64,000 bases of DNA from Dactylis glomerata (Eukaryota; Streptophyta; Magnoliopsida; Poales; Poaceae), in assembly GCA_007115705.1 (NCBI GenBank), contig QXEO01000722.1, forward strand, positions 2,540,098 to 2,604,097, in the 5' to 3' direction. Below are positions 44,302 to 56,085 of this stretch, piece by piece. The translations under genes were made by a program, and so were the position numbers. The notes beneath the pieces are model-generated. The model worked only from the letters and a program-made list of their open reading frames with translations, did not search any database and had not been told where the DNA came from. Numbering within the stretch: the first letter of the stretch is position 1; every line of letters starts with the position of its first letter.

Positions 44302-45977
44302 AAATGGTATCAGAGCATAGTGTTGCCTATAGGATCGAGACCCTAGGTTTGGATTAGACTAGGAGGCCCCTAGAATTTTGTTTTCTTCCTTCAAAATAAA
44401 ATATCATTTTGGTTTTCTAAATGAAATCTATCTCATCTTGCTTCTGTTTATATATAAAAAAAGGTTTGCATTTTGAACTCCTTGTATTCTCTCCTACTTC
44501 ATCTTCAAATGTTACCTTTTGCTTTAGATGACCCAACTCTTGGATATCATCAACAAAGGATAGAAGATCACAATGTGCTAGAAGTGTGAGACTGATACTC
44601 CATATATTTTCCTTGACTCAACATGAAGAACTACATTGAAGGCCAAACGAAGAACTTGGAGAAAGACTCAAAACAGCTTGCACAACGCTAGAAGATGAAT
44701 CAAGGAAGTAGAGGAGAAACCTGAAGTACACAAGCAAGTAATAGACAAGACCACCAATAATTATAATTTACAGAACCAACGATATCATGATAATCTAATG
44801 ATCATACCAAATTGGGGTATGACCATGCTAGATTATTAGTGTTTGACCTAGTTTGCTTGATGTGATAAATGATTGTTAGATGTTGTTGGTAAGATGAATT
44901 GCCTTGATCTGCTATGTTTTGGGTCGGAATTTTTCTTTAGCTCCCTTCTATCTATTCTCAACTTCATCCCAATCCTAAACAAGTGTTTTCTAGACAATTC
45001 TCTGTGAAGACAGCAACATTATTGGCTCCATCTAAGATGTTTAGTCTTCAAGGAGAAGAAGCATACAACATGAGATGTCAAACAAAAGGATCTACAAGCT
45101 AAGAGTTAATGCCATATGAGAGTTTATGCAAACCTCTAGCTAAGGAACGATAGATTTTTTTCAAAAATTCAAAAATGGGATTTGGAACATTGGTTCAATT
45201 TCCAAGAAAATTTTGTCAAAGCTAGTGAGGTTGACTAAGAGTTAGAATGTGAGATGCACCAAACCAAATACAAGATAATGATTGGGTACGACATGGATTG
45301 GCCACCATGATGACTACTCATATTGTTTGCTCTTGTTATAAGGAATGGTTAATCTAGAGTGACATGCCTACAAGAGTGTAGATATTGTTAAGCCTTGAAC
45401 TTAGGAGGATAGGATATTATAACCTTATAATAGGCAAGTGTTGCCAAGTGTAGGAATATAGTGAGGACGAACCGCAAGCTTACCGTTGAAGAAGTCATAC
45501 CAACCTCGAGAGCTTCGTTTGAACCTTGAGTTTTTACAAAGGAATGCATCATAAGATGGAGGATTGCCAAGGATGTCAACAAAAAGGATGAAATGAAGAT
45601 ATGAGATCATCTTAACTTGGTCCTCTGATTGACCCAAAGAGTGACCCTTCAGTGTCCAAAGTAGTTCAACAAACTACATTGCTAGATAGAAGCTCCACAA
45701 TGGAGCAAAGTTATACTCAAGCCTCCTTGAGAAATATTGGAAACCCAAGTTTGTGAATAGACACCCACCTATTGGAAATGAAGATAGAATCTAGCTATAG
45801 ATTCAAAACATGACCCAGTGCCAAGTCAAATCCCAGGTGCGCTTACTTTGAACCAAAAACCTAGACTACCTACAAAAGTCTCTTTTAAGGGTGGTAGCCA
45901 CCTAAGTACCCCAAATCCTTCTACCTTTCTAGCCTCTTCAAATCTCGTGGATGAGATTTTTTTTAAGGGTGGTGGTT
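44302..45977 (+). other. Element L interior: primer-binding site and non-coding DNA
   Basis: TGGTATCAGAGC at 44305-44316 is the tRNA-Met primer site. The remaining 1.66 kb has stop codons in all frames and no gag or pol motif. The purine-rich AAGGGTGGTGG just before 45978 is the likely plus-strand primer. Confidence 0.83.
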
Positions 45978-48900
45978 TGTAACATCCCAAGTTTTTGTAT
46001 CAAATTTTGGAATAAAAAAAATTGATTGTTAAAGTTGATTGAGTTTTCACAAGGATTTAAAACTTTTTGAGATTCTTTAAAGTATTGAGTTAGAGAAACT
46101 ATTTCAAACTCTCCTTTATCACTTAAGGAATTATTTTGAGAAAATAAAATCTCAAATTACTATTTTGCATTTATTCAAATACTATGTAAGCATTTTTGCT
46201 AAGGAAATATTTTTTCAAAAAGATTTATAAATCTTACATTGTTAAAATGTGTTTAAAATGAGTTTCAAAATATTATTTTATAAAGTGTTATCCCTGATTT
46301 TATGGAATTATTTTAAAACCCTAATCCTAGGTTTACTTTATGCAAGTAAACCCCTTTTGATAAATACATAAAGTTCTTTGAGAGTCTTGTTAATATTTGA
46401 GAAACATGTTTCCTACTTTTTTGTATTGTTTATTTGAATTTTAGAAAAAAAAATAGACATTGGTTTGACTGGATTTGAAATTATATTGCAAAAGATATAA
46501 AAGAATTGTGAAAACAGAAAAGAATAAAAGAAAGGAGAAAAAAAGGAGAAAAGGTTTTGGACCGGAGCAGCCCAGTGCGGCCCAACAGTGCGGCCCATCT
46601 AATCTAACCTGAACCGGTACCCTATCTTTTCCCTCCTCTCTCTTACAGGTGGGCCCCACAGGTCAGCTTCTTCTTCAACCTCTCAACCGTCCCCAAATTC
46701 CCCGCGCGCGTCGGCAACTGTCTCCCCCACTTTCCCCTACAACCTCTAGACCCTGAGATGACGCCCCCTTCTCTTCCAACTTCCCCTCTCCATTCTACCC
46801 TCTTTTCCCTCGCTCAAATCACCTCCCGCATGTTGAAATTGCTCGCCGGAAAACTCCCAGTACCGCAGCCAAGTCGAGCCGTTGTCGTCGGCTCCGTGGG
46901 CAAGAGGCTCTGGTTCCTAGTCCTTTCTCTTCCCCTCTTCTTTGCGCATCCTCTCAGACCATTTCCTCTTCTTCTCTCTCAGCAGTTCGGTAGATCGAAG
47001 TCGACCGGAGTCGCCGACGCCTAGAAATCCCTCCGTCCATCAGTCGCCCTCGCAGTAGATAACGCCCGAACTCATCGACCAAGCGAGCAACCTCACTGAG
47101 CCTTTCTGCACCTCGTCGACCTCTCCATCACCTCCAGGAACACCTGCAACAATGCCGTCGTCCATTCCAGAGCCGCACCTCACCGGCGCTTCGCCGAAAC
47201 CCTAGCCACCAGTGAGATCATCTCCCCCACCTCTATTCACCGTCGGATCGAGATCCAAGCGTCATGACAGAATCATTAACTGAAGGGGTAAGAGCAGTTC
47301 TCAGCTGCCCATAAAACTTTGAATCAAACGGCTAGAGATCATGATCCATGCGAACCGGTACAGTCCAACCCGATAGCGCCATGTGTTGGCCCTCTGTTCT
47401 TTTAGAGTTTCATTTTAGATTTTAAACCAGAATATGCCTAAATCTTAGAAAATTCATATCTCCTGATCTGTGAATCCAAAAACAGCAAATAATATATCAT
47501 TGGAATCCTACAAATGTTTAGAATCCAAATGTGCAATAATATTACATGGTTACTGCACAAAATTTTGAAGTGAATTTCAAATGATTTAAATAGCACTTTA
47601 ATACCAAATAATTCATATATTTTTCTCTGGTCACCAAAAATAACAAATTTGTAGTCCATAGATTCATCAGAACATGTAGAACACTTTAGAATCAAGAAAG
47701 ACCAAATTTGATACGTGCACAAACTTGGTACTTTCAAATCTATCCAAATCACTACTTTGGTCATAATTTGAATTCTAAAGATGATTTTAGAATGAATCCA
47801 ATTGCAACAACTTTGTGTCACTGTCTCCTATCCAGTAGCAACACTGTCCAAAATATTTGAAAACCTTTGTAAACATTCAAATCCAAATATGAGGATTTGA
47901 GTATTTACTTTATAAGATTAATTCTATATTTCCTTTCAATATGTTTCCTTCTGCAAAAATGAATCATATGATCATACCCATCTAACCCTACCATGTTGAC
48001 TCTTGATCATCACCCAGTATCATGCCAATCTTATCCTTGTCGGCCTAGTTCATAATATTCAAATTACACTTGAGTAATTTGAGTAAATACTGATATATCT
48101 CAATTAAGTTCTCCTTTGCTAGTTATGGTGATACACTCTACCCCTTGCCACACATATCTTAAACCATTCAAATACACATTCATCCTTGAATCATATCCAA
48201 GACTAGTTTGAATTCTTCAAAGAAGAATTTAAAACTTTGGCTTGGCCCAATCTTGAGATTATAACCCTAGCTTAAATTAAATCTTGTGTCCAAGAAAAAT
48301 CTTGTGGCCAATAAGCCACCATCTTTCTGAATAACCTACATACTTGTTCAACCCCATGCCAACTTGGTCATATTGGTCTATATTGAACTATTTAATTTAC
48401 GGATGAGTTAATTGAGTAATTCAATGTATCACCAATACACACCCCAAGCCTATGTGTAACTTATACTATTATGAATAAGTGTTGTCACACTTTATTCAGT
48501 TGTGTTCTGTTGCACTATTCTATACTTATGTGAATCTACTCACATGAGTCATCTCTAAACTCTAACCATGCTTATGCCAAGCATCAGATTTTTTATCATT
48601 TCATTGTAATCTTGGAGAATCAATCCTTTTCAATCATTTGACTTTCCCATCCAAACTCTCAATCCATATATTGTAAGTCAAGTTTCAAGCCATATCTCTC
48701 TCATCATAGAAATAATAAGAAATTTAAATTGTTGAACCAACCCATTTCAATTGTTTGCATTGCTTGATCTTGTTTGTCTTGGACCAGTGTGTTTATGATT
48801 GTGTACTTCTATTGCTACAGATTGAAAGGAGAAAACGTGTCTTGTTGAGAGAAGTGAAACTGTTTGAACTCCAAAAAGGCAAGTGACACACATGCTTCTA

Positions 48901-50211
48901 CCTTTTTTTACTACTGCATTAGTGTTTTCAGTAGTATGCATGATAGGTGGAATATTCAACTATTTAATAAAATGCTTAGATCCTAGTAGTGTGTAGCTAT
49001 CCTTTAAACCCCACCTGTTAGGATGCTAAATACTTTGAAAAATATTGATGCCATGCTTTGATCACTTGTTAAAGTTGTTTTATGAACAAATTAAGAACTT
49101 CAACTAAAATGAATCACCTGGGTGGATTGGTTTGATAAGAAGAGTGTGATGTAGGTGACTTCTGGGGCACAGGCCTCGTCGAGAGGATGTGTACTCAGAA
49201 TGCCACTCGGGACGGCCACCCAGGAACAAAGAGATTAATATGTCTTCTGTTCTTTAGAGTACTTCCAGTGCAGCCTTATGACAATATGGGCTCTGTCTTG
49301 ACTGATTAAGATGTGAGGGTTCAACTTGTGTGCAAGATATTGGCTGGTAGCAGAATTATAGGTGGGAACGGATCTTGCCAGTATGGTTGCTCTCTCCTTC
49401 TGAAAGGTCTTGTCTCATTCTTCTCTCTGGGTAGAATGGGTCTTCAGGTGAAAGTGCACAACCCCTGCAGGGTGTCAAACTAATCAATTAGCCGTGTCCC
49501 CGGTTATGGAAAATTTGAGTCTCTGGACATGGAATGTACGGAAGAATCTCATCACCATTTTTTAATGATTAAAATTTGTCTAGAAACCCCTAGGATAGGG
49601 GCTCAGGGCCATTCACTCCGAGGGGTGTTCCGACTTTGTTTAATTTCGCCCAGTGCTACATAACTTGCAACTATGAAGTATTTGGGGGTTATCTCGACTC
49701 TTGAAAAATAAAATTTTGAAAGAAAGTTTTGAGAAAGAATTGTAGGACAAAATTGGCTTTATGCAAATTTGCCCAAGAGATCCACCAGCCAAATATCATG
49801 TAGCTAGTTCTTTCACAACAGCCACCAAATATGTGTCATTTGCCAGTACATCATTGTACTGACCCCCATTTATGGCGCTGCATATTCAAATGTGCAGGAT
49901 ATTCTGAGGAGGAGTAAGTTGATAGGATCTCGAGTCTACATTCCAACATGACAGCCTGTGGCGCATGGTGAAGATGGAGGCTCACTGCTACCTAGTTTCT
50001 GTTGTGTTTATGCTGTATTGAACTCTGTCATTTGAGCTAGTCCATGTGACTAAGCTAGTTTGTAAATGTTAAAGACTTATGTATCTGGATCTGCATTGTA
50101 ATCTTTGATACTTTGTAATGAATACTATATTTGTTCTGTGGTGCTATCAGTGATCCAGGGAATAGCACTTAACATAGGTGTTCCACCTTAATATAAAGGT
50201 GGGGTGTTACA
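45978..50211 (+). repeat. Element L 3' LTR, complete
   Basis: 4234 bp, TGTAACATCCC to GTGTTACA. Bases 45978-46740, missing from the 5' copy, are AT-rich and then turn GC-rich near 46600. The GC-rich block 46600-47250 has an 88-codon ORF (46758-47024) shared in part with the 5' copy. Confidence 0.9.
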
Positions 50212-50649
50212 GCTATCTTATTTGCTGCGAAAAATACATGGGCCTGGCCCAAAAATAAAGGTGACGCAGCACCATATTTATGTATGGACAAATTTATGAA
50301 GTAGCTCTTTGTATATTTGGTCAAAGTCTTCATCCCACATTATGGTGGCTTCAAAGTTTGAAAATCTCCACTTGTGGCATCTTCTTCAATTCTCAAACGC
50401 ATGCAGCCATCTCCATGCACGATCATGCTCCAATGCTTGTCTCTCTCATCCATGCTAGGTCCATCATTACTAAGAGAAACAAACATATCTGATTTAGGCA
50501 GCATCATATTCTCATATATGTGAGAAGGAGTTCCAAGAAACGAAAGTACCTGATAGTTAAGTTGCGTGGCACGAGCTTGAGTGATAGGTCCTTTTATGTG
50601 TTTCGCTGTATGTGCAGCGGGTGTATCAATAGATGGGATGTCCTCATGA
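50212..50649 (-). repeat. CRM-type LTR fragment (C-like), minus orientation
   Basis: Complement of the first ~440 bases of a C-type LTR: the pol C-terminal tail reads on the minus strand (SIDTPAAHTAKHIKGPITQA to FQTLKPP) and the start TCATGAGGACATCCC ends at 50649. The remainder of the LTR is cut off at 50211, where element L ends. The coding differences show it is a separate, older insertion than C. Confidence 0.87.
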
Positions 50650-50747
50650 GAAGGCGAGATCCTAATGGTCTCCAACTTTCTGACCGGCAGCAACAAGACG
50701 GAACTGTTGAGGCCTCTGTGAATTCGTGCACTCGTACGGCCGCGGAC
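50650..50747 (+). other. Left fragment of Tat-like element H
   Basis: 98 bases between the inverted CRM LTR and S2. The last five, CGGAC (50743-50747), are duplicated at 57722-57726, so this piece was continuous with the antisense-ORF region resuming at 57727. Frames here contain stops; no domain is readable. Confidence 0.6.
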
Positions 50748-52383
50748 TAATACGTCTCCAACGTATCTATAATTTTTGATGCTCCATGGTTATTTATACA
50801 CCATTTGCCTACTGTTTCATTACACCTCGTGGCACTTTTATGCATTTTCTGAAACTAACCTATTAACTAGTTGCCACAGTTCCAGTTCCCTGTTTTCTGC
50901 TATTTTTGTGTTTCAGAAGTGATACACAGGAAATATTCTCGGAATTGGACGAAACAAGTTCCTGAAGTCTTATTTTTCCCGGAAGCTTCCAGAGATCCGA
51001 AGAGGAGACGGAGTGGGGCCACGAGGGGGCCACACACCAGGGCGGTGTGGCCCAGGCCCTGGCCGCGCCCCCTAAATGTGAGACCGCCTCGGTCCACTTC
51101 TAATGATGCCCCTTCGCCTATAAAGACCCCCCGACGGAAAAAACCTAAAGACCCGATCAATTTTCCAGAACACATCGCGATCCGCCGCCGCCGTCGACCC
51201 GAAGATTGGGAGTGTCCAGAAGCTCTTCCCGGCACCCTGCCGGAGAGGGGAATCTCCACCGGAGGTCTTCTTCATCGACATGCTTGCCTCCAGAGCGATG
51301 ATTGAGTAGTCTACCTTGGACTATGGGTCCATAGCAGTAGCTAGATGGTTGTCTCCTCCACCATGTGCTTCATGTTTAGATCTCATGAGCTGCCCTACAT
51401 GATTGAGATCACCGTTATGTAATTCTACATGTTTGGTTTGTTGGGATCCGATGAATATTGGTGTTATGATTGAGTTGCTATACTGAAATATATCTTATGT
51501 TATCTCTATGTTGTTTATGATCTTGCATGCTCTCCGTTGTTAGTGGCTATCTTGGCCGAGTAGTTGCTAGTGACTCCAAGAGGGGGTATTTATGCTCGAT
51601 AGTGGGTTCATGCCTCTATTTAATCTGGGGGAGTGATAGAAACCTCTAAGGTTGTAGATGTGTTGTTGCTACTAGGGAGAAAACAACATTCATATGCTCA
51701 AGGGCATATGCTTTGTTTACATTACACACTTTGCTTAATGCAATTATCTGTTGTTCGCAACTTAATACTTGTGGAGTTCTTGGATTGATTCGCCACAAGT
51801 GGATTATTAGTCATAGATGCAGTTGGATGGCGGTCTATGTATTTTGTTGTAATGCCCAGAGTAAATCGCATAGTGGTCTTCTTGACATATCACGTTTATC
51901 TTTATTCTATCAATTGCCCAACTGTAATTTGTTTACCCAGCATGTGTTATTTATCTTATGGAGAGACACCACTAGTGAACTGTGGACCCTGGTCCTATTT
52001 CCATCATATTGCTATCACCTGTTTACTTTACTCGCACTGTTTACTTTACTCGCATACTTCTACTATTTTCCACTCGATAGGCTCATAACCTTTGTTTCAA
52101 GCAAACCGGTGAGATTGACAACCTCATCGCAAGTTGGGAGCAAAGTACTTGGTTGTGGTGTGTGCAGGTTCCGCGTTGCAGCTAGCAAGCAAAGCTTGGA
52201 TGAGGCGGCATATATAAATTGTCCGAAGCTGTCGCAAACTAGCAAGCATCACCTAGAGTCGTATTGCCCGCTCTTCTCCTGATCGATAAAACCTTGGTTT
52301 CTGAACTGAGGGAAAACTAGCTGCTATACTCATCACACCTTCCTCTTGGGGTTCCCAACGGGCTGGTCATTCACCACGCATCA
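50748..52383 (+). repeat. S2 5' LTR
   Basis: Starts TAATACGTCTCC (the 3' copy has TGATACGTCTCC, so TG mutated to TA here) and ends CACGCATCA. Probable TATA box CTATAAAG at 51118-51125, after the CCCTTCG where S1's copy was hit by element A. Confidence 0.93.
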
Positions 52384-52394
52384 AGCTAATTTTC

Positions 52395-52412
52395 TGGCGC
52401 CGTTGCCGGGGA
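52395..52412 (+). other. S2 primer-binding site (tRNA-Asp type)
   Basis: TGGCGCCGTTGCCGGGGA, 11 bases after the LTR, identical to S1. Confidence 0.87.
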
Positions 52413-52567
52413 AGAGTGGAAGACCTCTGCAAGGGGAGTTTTTCGCACACACATCCTTTACTTTGTTTTATAGTTTTGCTTTACTTTTATTTGCATCGTT
52501 TTATATCAAAAACCCAAAAAAAATTTAGAATCCTTGGTAGTTGTTATTTCTGTACTTTTAGTTCATC

Positions 52568-53152
52568 ATGCTGTTCCCTAAGTACATTCTGGAGGACCTC
52601 TCAGTAGGTAGTGGTTCAATTATTGGGAAAGATAACATTGAGGAGTTCTTTAATCACATTAGTATGCATAAGGAAGTTGAGGAAAAATCTTTGGTTGAGC
52701 TAGCTCCTAGTTATGAATTTGCTTCTGCTTATTTAGTTCACATGTTAGAAGCTAGGTTTGCTAGTCTTAATCCTTTTATGCAATACATGTTCCTTAAGCT
52801 TCATGAAATTGAAGATCCTGAAAAGAAAGCTTTTATCTTGGAAACTTTGCGCATAGAATTTAGAGATGTTGCAATTGAGGCTAGGAAAGTTTTTAAGAAG
52901 TTTAATAAGCTTGGCTCGCCTGTTGAAATTGTTAGTACACCCAACGAAGATTCTAGAATGCCAATACCTTGTAAACTCGTAGGAATTCATAATTCCTTGG
53001 TAACTAATTTAAGTTGGATTTGTCCTGAAAATCTTTTTGATGAAAATAGTGTACCAAAGCGTGACTACAAGGGATACTCAAAACCTCAATTGGATAGTAT
53101 TCATTTCTTTATTCCTATAGTGGAACCTGATCCCCCTTTCATTGTTACTTGA
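52568..53152 (+). CDS. S2 ORF of unknown function (194 aa)
   Basis: An uninterrupted frame begins at ATG 52568, about 155 bases after the primer-binding site, the same place where S1 starts gag. I do not recognise the protein. It is largely helical in appearance and rich in Glu, Lys and Phe (EEFFNHISMHKEVEEKSL, VAIEARKVFKKFNKLG), then has a Pro/Ser-rich C-terminal third ending PIVEPDPPFIVT. No zinc knuckle, protease loop, signal peptide or membrane segment is visible. Its position and helical character would fit a gag-like or RNA-binding role, but that is inference. The stop is followed by the same GCCTAGCTCAAAGG block that follows S1's protease. An intact frame in an element with LTRs 2-3 percent diverged suggests recent selection or chance survival. 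Confidence 0.6.
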   Translation: MLFPKYILEDLSVGSGSIIGKDNIEEFFNHISMHKEVEEKSLVELAPSYEFASAYLVHMLEARFASLNPFMQYMFLKLHEIEDPEKKAFILETLRIEFRDVAIEARKVFKKFNKLGSPVEIVSTPNEDSRMPIPCKLVGIHNSLVTNLSWICPENLFDENSVPKRDYKGYSKPQLDSIHFFIPIVEPDPPFIVT

Positions 53153-56085
53153 TTCGCAATTTTGTGCGCCTAGCTCAAAGGAGTTAAAGAAAAGCACTCT
53201 TGGGAGATAACCCAATGTTTTATTTTCAGTACTTTTCTTTTATTTGAGTCTTGGAAGTCATTACTACTGTAATGACTGCTCCTTATCCTTTTTATTTCAT
53301 TGTTGTGCCAAGAGAAGCCTCTAATTCGAGTGAGGTAAAGATTTGGGGATGTTGCTGTCCCGAAACTGTTTTCAGTGCTGCACCGTAAAAAATCGTATAC
53401 ATTCTCTGTATATCTTTTGGACCTGCGATTTCTTGTGCATATGCCCCAGGTTATATCCAAACTTTCATTAGTTGAACACTTTTTGATTTGATCAACAGAA
53501 AACCCCTCAAAAATTCGATCTTTGTCAGCTGTTCTGTTTTGACAGATTTCTGCCAATATTTGTGTTTGCCGCTTTATCGCTTTCTTTTTGAGTTCTTTTG
53601 ATCACGGAACTTTTGGGGAAGTTGCTACAGTAGTATATACTTTATATGTGGTGGTTTTGGGTTGAAACCTGAAGCAAAAGGAGGTTGATTATATGTTATG
53701 CTACACTAATGTTGCTAAATAGATTTGTGTTTAGTTTTGTATGAAGGAAGTTTTCAAGTGTAGGGATTGGAGAATGATGAGATGAGTTGAAGAATGGAAA
53801 AAAGCTCAAGCTTGGGGATGCCCATGCATCACCCCAAGAAATATCCAAGAAGTACAAGCGTCAAAGCTTGGGGATGCCCCCGAGGCACCCCTTCTTCATC
53901 GGCAAAAACCAGGTCACCTTTCAAAACACTATATTTTTATTGCTTCATGCACTATGTGTTTTTCTTGGAGCGTCGGTTGTTTTAGTTTTCTTAGTTAGTT
54001 TAGTTTTGTTTGCTGCAATAAATGGTTGGACCCCAACAAATTTCCTTTGGAGGAGATGTACTCGTTTTCATTTGCCAAGAACACTCAGTTTTTCACTCTT
54101 ATCGTTCACCGAGTGTTCTTCTTTTTCCGGTACTACTTTTGGTTTTTGTTTTCACCTTGATTTGCGTTCAGATCTTCATATATTTGTTTATCAAGGTGTA
54201 TTTTTGCCTCTGATCTTTATTGGTTTTCATCAAAAGAGGTGTCTCTAAAAATTTCAAATGGTGTTGGAAAAGAGAAAAAGCTTTGTGCAAAAAAGTGGTA
54301 CAAGAAGGAGCTTGTGTAGACTGTGGCTTAGGCTTTTTCATGTCATGCTTGATGTCTTTTTGATGGTATGCTTAGTGGTTTTGCTGTAGCATGACTTGTC
54401 TCAAATAACTGAGATTGCTTAATGAGCCTTTGAAAAAATCATGCGTTGTTTTAATTATTTGGAAGCATTATTTTGGTTTTCTCCTTGATGCTTTATTTGG
54501 GTTGCTTGGCGCATGCTCACATAAGTTAGACTCTTACAAAGTCGCCAATAGCCTCTATGATCATTTAATTTTTGACTTTTGATGCCATCTTATGCTTCTT
54601 TTAATGTCGCTTTGTCGCTTTGCATGATTATGGCCATTATTGCTCTCTTAGTTGGTCGCTCCCAGTCTTTTGCTAGCCCTCTCCTTGTACTGAGTATGAG
54701 CTCTACTCGTGCATCCAACTCCTAAAAACCAAGTTTGCCAAAGTGTCCACCATACATACCTACTAGCAATTTGCTATTCCAAGTAAATTTGACTTGCTTT
54801 TATCTTCTCTTCAAATTAAACTCTTACCAGTGTTATGCAAAAATTGGTTAGTAAAGCTCTCACGAACCGGAAGGCACACTTTACTTTTTCCTGTTCTTAA
54901 AAATTTGACATTGTGGTCTCTTATGTTGAGTTGTTATGCTTGCAAGTTGTAAGTTGGATTCTAGCCCATCCATGCTGTCATGGGGCAAGCTTTCAACATT
55001 GCACTTCTTATTTGAGTTGATATCGTGATCTTTTGTTTATGGATGCCCGCGGTGTGAAATGAATTGGGAATCTTGTGGGGATCATGGAGTTTGTATATGT
55101 GTTAGGGAAACGCCTAGGCTGCCAATCTAAGCCATGCATAATTCATGGTGGAAATTTGCAGCATACCCATGTTGGACATTCGACGACGCATCTCACAATA
55201 AAAAAGCTAAACAAATGGCAAATAAAAGAGATGTCGAGGTGTTCATTGTCTGCTTGTCCTGTCATTTTGATGTGGGCTTGTTCCATGTCATCGGGCACGG
55301 AGGTACCCCGTTGGCGGTTCTTGATGATACGTGTATACTTACAATGACAAGAGCCTTGCTTGGGACTCTAAGTAAAGTAGCATGAGGTTTGGGTACTCGT
55401 ATTCACGGGACACGAGGTTTTGAACTTATGATTTGTCAAGCATATGCATCATAATTGTTCTCGCATTAACTTTAACCATTCAAGATGCTTATGATGGGGG
55501 CAATGAGAGCTCAAAGCCGGTAAGTAACATAATTTTTGAAGGTCTATAAAACTTGCAATCACTGCTTCCCTCTGCGAAGGGTCTTTCTTTTACTTTTATG
55601 TTGAGTCACCACCTTTTTTCTTTATGCACCATAAGAGAGCAAAGTTGTCATTCTTAGTATAATGTGCATTGTCCCAAAGTTTTCATTGATTTATTCATAT
55701 TGTTGGTTTCACTTGTTCTTAAATTATTTGTATCTAGTCGCCCTCTTAAACTTGAAGGTGTCCTATGCATTTATGTTTTGCTCTCTATGAAGGACAAGCT
55801 GAAAACCATTTGTATGATTTTCCTTATGATTTGAACACACGTTTGACTTTCATTGTTTCATTTTCATGATCTTTTGTTTGTGTTCATCTTCATGTTATAA
55901 CATGGTTGCTAAGTTTCTATTGTCAAGATTATATCTTTCATGCCCATGTTTTAAGTTCTTATGATCCCGGCTCACAATGCTTACATAGATGATCAAGATT
56001 GTGTAGGTGCATGTCACCTCAAAAATTATTCTTTTGTTATCACTTACCTACTCGAGGACGAGCAGGAGTTAAGCTTGGGGATGCT
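53153..56085 (+). other. S2 non-coding 3' region
   Basis: 2.9 kb, AT-rich, with only short ORFs (up to 153 codons at 53787-54248) that are not kept as such in S1. AAGCTTGGGGATG occurs three times: 53808-53820, 53864-53876 and 56071-56083, the last right at the 3' LTR border, where the polypurine tract is expected. Confidence 0.8.

Larger units (their letters stand above)
40793..50211 (+). mobile_element. Element L: LARD-like non-autonomous LTR element with 4.2 kb LTRs, 5'-truncated
   Basis: The 3' LTR (45978-50211, 4234 bp) starts TGTAACATCCCAAG and ends GGGGTGTTACA. The 5' LTR survives from a point equal to about 46735 in the 3' copy, i.e. 40793-44301, ending GGGGCGTTACA. Between them lie a tRNA-Met primer-binding site and only about 1.68 kb of DNA without gag or pol. 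Long LTRs with a short non-coding interior define LARD-type elements (Sukkula of Triticeae is a known example; identity not tested). TGTAAC termini with a tRNA-Met primer site are also usual in Tekay/Del chromoviruses, a possible source of its proteins. The bases after it, GCTAT, have no left partner because of the truncation. Confidence 0.88.

Noticed and set aside
44302..45977. A hidden gag or pol in the L interior
   Set aside because: Stops in all frames and no CCHC, DTG/DSG, YxDD or integrase motif could be found by eye.
53787..54248. 153-codon ORF in S2
   Set aside because: Not kept in S1 at the same place and composed of low-complexity Phe/Leu/Ser-rich sequence; non-coding region.
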